A stretch of DNA of 14,652 bases. Origin: DATCLA01 sp036564195. Its GTDB lineage: Bacteria > Bacillota > UBA4882 > UBA8346. The stretch spans positions 1 through 14,652 of the forward strand of contig DATCLA010000220.1 in NCBI GenBank assembly GCA_036564195.1, in the 5' to 3' direction. Below, piece by piece: positions 13,907-14,652 of the stretch. Position numbers and translations under genes: made by a program. Within the stretch, counting starts at the first letter, position 1, and each line of letters starts with the position of its first letter. The notes beneath the pieces are model-generated. The model was not told the origin of the DNA, searched no databases, and was given only the letters and a program-made list of their open reading frames with translations.

Positions 13907-13998
13907 ATTTTAATCCTCCTTAAACCTTAAAAATCCCCAAACATAGTATTCCAGAAAACCGTTAATAAAAACGTTTCTAAAGTACAGTCCGGGTTCAC

Positions 13999-14027
13999 GC
14001 TTAGCTTCAGCATTGCCGAAGGTTAGC
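13999..14027 (-). promoter_or_regulatory. Stem-loop in the pnp leader
   Basis: On the minus strand GCTAACCTTCGGC (14027-14015) pairs with GCTGAAGCTAAGC (14011-13999) around AAT: 11 of 13 positions pair, one of them G-U. It lies about 95 bp before the pnp start codon. E. coli pnp is autoregulated through an RNase III-cut leader hairpin; a similar role here is inference by analogy. Confidence 0.4.
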
Positions 14028-14031
14028 TTTT

Positions 14032-14037
14032 ATTATA
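14032..14037 (-). promoter_or_regulatory. Candidate -10 element of a pnp promoter
   Basis: A perfect TATAAT on the minus strand, directly after the rpsO terminator. The -35 region would fall in the terminator stem and is poor at 17-nt spacing (GGGTTG). If used, the transcript would begin with the leader stem-loop at about 14025. Confidence 0.35.
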
Positions 14038-14041
14038 TAAG

Positions 14042-14070
14042 AAAGAAAAGCGGGCAACCCGCTTTTCTTT
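14042..14070. terminator. Intrinsic terminator directly after rpsO
   Basis: A perfect stem (14042-14054 with 14058-14070, core GCGGG/CCCGC) with a 3-nt loop, followed on the minus strand by TTTTCTTTCTT. It begins right after the rpsO stop codon (14071-14073), and A/T symmetry makes it potentially active on both strands. It should separate rpsO from pnp, with some readthrough possible. Confidence 0.85.
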
Positions 14071-14337
14071 TTATTTCCGGAGACCAAGTCTCTCAATAAT
14101 TGCCCGGTACCTCTCAATATCTTTATTGATGAGATAATTTAACAGGCCCCGCCGTTGGCCGACCATTTTTAACAGACCCCGCCGGGAATGATGGTCCTTC
14201 TTATGAATCTTCAAATGCTCGGTCAAATAATTAATGCGTTCCGTCAAAATGGCAATCTGCACTTCAGGCGAACCAGTATCACCTTCATGAATCTGATATT
14301 CACTGATAATGGCCTTTTTACGTTCGTTAGTTAACAT
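14071..14337 (-). CDS. rpsO: 30S ribosomal protein S15
   Basis: 88 residues, the typical length. S15 is a primary 16S rRNA-binding protein of the 30S central domain. Seen: GDTGSPEVQIAILTERI (19-35), HLKIHKKDHHSRRGLLKMV (41-59) and the C-terminal RRGLLNYL...ERYRAIIERLGLRK, all hallmarks of the family. The start is ATG 14337 with an ideal ribosome site (AAGGAGGTGA). It has its own promoter about 120 bp upstream with a structured leader, and its own terminator, then pnp. S15 commonly represses its own translation by binding its mRNA leader. Confidence 0.99.
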   Translation of the reverse strand: MLTNERKKAIISEYQIHEGDTGSPEVQIAILTERINYLTEHLKIHKKDHHSRRGLLKMVGQRRGLLNYLINKDIERYRAIIERLGLRK

Positions 14338-14452
14338 CGAGTCACCTCCTTTAATAAAACGCCTCCTGCCGCGAACTTCGTCGGAGTATCGAACTTCCCA
14401 GCCAGGGGTTACTTGAGCCTATTGCCGGATTATATGTTCCGGAATAAACCTA
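14338..14452 (-). promoter_or_regulatory. Structured rpsO leader (candidate S15 autoregulatory element)
   Basis: A leader of about 115 nt between the predicted transcription start and rpsO. It contains CCGGA/TCCGG (14425-14429 and 14438-14442), GGCT/AGCC pairing, a repeated GAAGTTCG, and CTCC/GGAG pairing next to a second AGGAGG (14367-14362) upstream of the real ribosome site. S15 leaders in different bacteria are structurally diverse, so the role is inferred from gene identity and leader length, not from a matched model. Confidence 0.35.
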
Positions 14453-14458
14453 AAAACA

Positions 14459-14487
14459 ATTTTATCATAATTATTCCATAGTGTAAA
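14459..14487 (-). promoter_or_regulatory. Sigma-A-type promoter of rpsO
   Basis: On the minus strand TTTACA (14487-14482), 17 nt, TAAAAT (14464-14459): five of six bases match in each hexamer, with ideal spacing. The predicted start is near 14452. It lies beyond the stop of the upstream gene, so rpsO can be transcribed independently. Confidence 0.6.
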
Positions 14488-14542
14488 CGCATATTTTAAA
14501 CTCCGGGATCTCCTGTGGTATCGGCTAGCTGTCGCGAGGGAA

Positions 14543-14652
14543 TTAATCAACACCTCTAAAATAATGGCCTTTAGTAATCCCCCGACCGGTCTGCGCCTTA
14601 AACTCGGCAATTACCTTGTCCGCATCCTCCGGTAGATTGCCCATTGTTAAAC
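14543..14652 (-). CDS. C-terminal end of an unidentified protein (5' part beyond window)
   Basis: A frame entering from the right edge reads LTMGNLPEDADKVIAEFKAQ, then TGRGITKGHYFRGVD and a TAA at 14545-14543. Because the frame is open to the edge, this is more likely the last 36 codons of a longer gene than a separate small gene, although an in-frame ATG (MGNLPED...) exists. In many Firmicutes ribF or truB precedes rpsO, but the residues visible do not match endings I recognise, so no function is assigned. Confidence 0.45.
   Translation of the reverse strand, partial: LTMGNLPEDADKVIAEFKAQTGRGITKGHYFRGVD

Noticed and set aside
14419..14610. 63-codon minus-strand frame over the rpsO promoter region
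   Set aside because: Starts from a poor TTG in another frame of the partial upstream gene and covers the rpsO promoter; composition is not protein-like.

Overview
The window looks like chromosomal DNA from an endospore-forming Bacillota (Firmicutes). The evidence is the gene order mraZ-rsmH-ftsL, the rpsO-pnp pair, strong AGGAGG-type ribosome binding sites, sigma-A-like promoters, and a cluster of four CotS-family spore-coat kinase-like genes. I cannot place the lineage more precisely from sequence alone.

Layout, left to right. 1-1755 (minus strand) is the start of the division/cell-wall cluster: mraZ, rsmH, and ftsL cut by the left edge. 2055-2957 (minus) encodes a PHP-domain metallo-phosphoesterase. 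3215-4349 (minus) holds a 55-residue two-helix membrane protein whose gene overlaps a CotS-like kinase gene. Divergent from these, 4523-7594 (plus) carries three more CotS-like kinase genes in a tight operon. All four kinases keep the HxDxxxxN catalytic loop and a DF(D/E) metal motif. 7779-11369 (minus) is a three-gene set for secreted proteins: a triple Ig-like repeat protein, a subtilisin-family protease, and a small protein with a PepSY-like C-terminus. It lies behind a perfect TTGACA-17-TATAAT promoter with an operator-like palindrome over the predicted start point. 11795-14337 (minus) holds pnp and rpsO with their own signals, and 14543-14652 is the end of an unidentified gene.

The points most worth a second look are as follows. 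(1) The kinase cluster and its small membrane partner. (2) A Glu in place of the catalytic Asp of the subtilase, in an otherwise intact active site. (3) The protease / PepSY-like / Ig-repeat cluster and its operator. (4) A three-copy family of ~118-bp palindromic elements, each at the 3' end of a gene. (5) A second perfect palindrome upstream of mraZ that shares half-sites with the protease-operon operator.

How the parts relate: rpsO-pnp and mraZ-rsmH-ftsL are core housekeeping blocks. The ~9.5 kb between them is an accessory segment concerned with spore-surface modification (inferred from family) and secreted proteolysis. No tRNA, rRNA, CRISPR, transposase or phage gene was seen.
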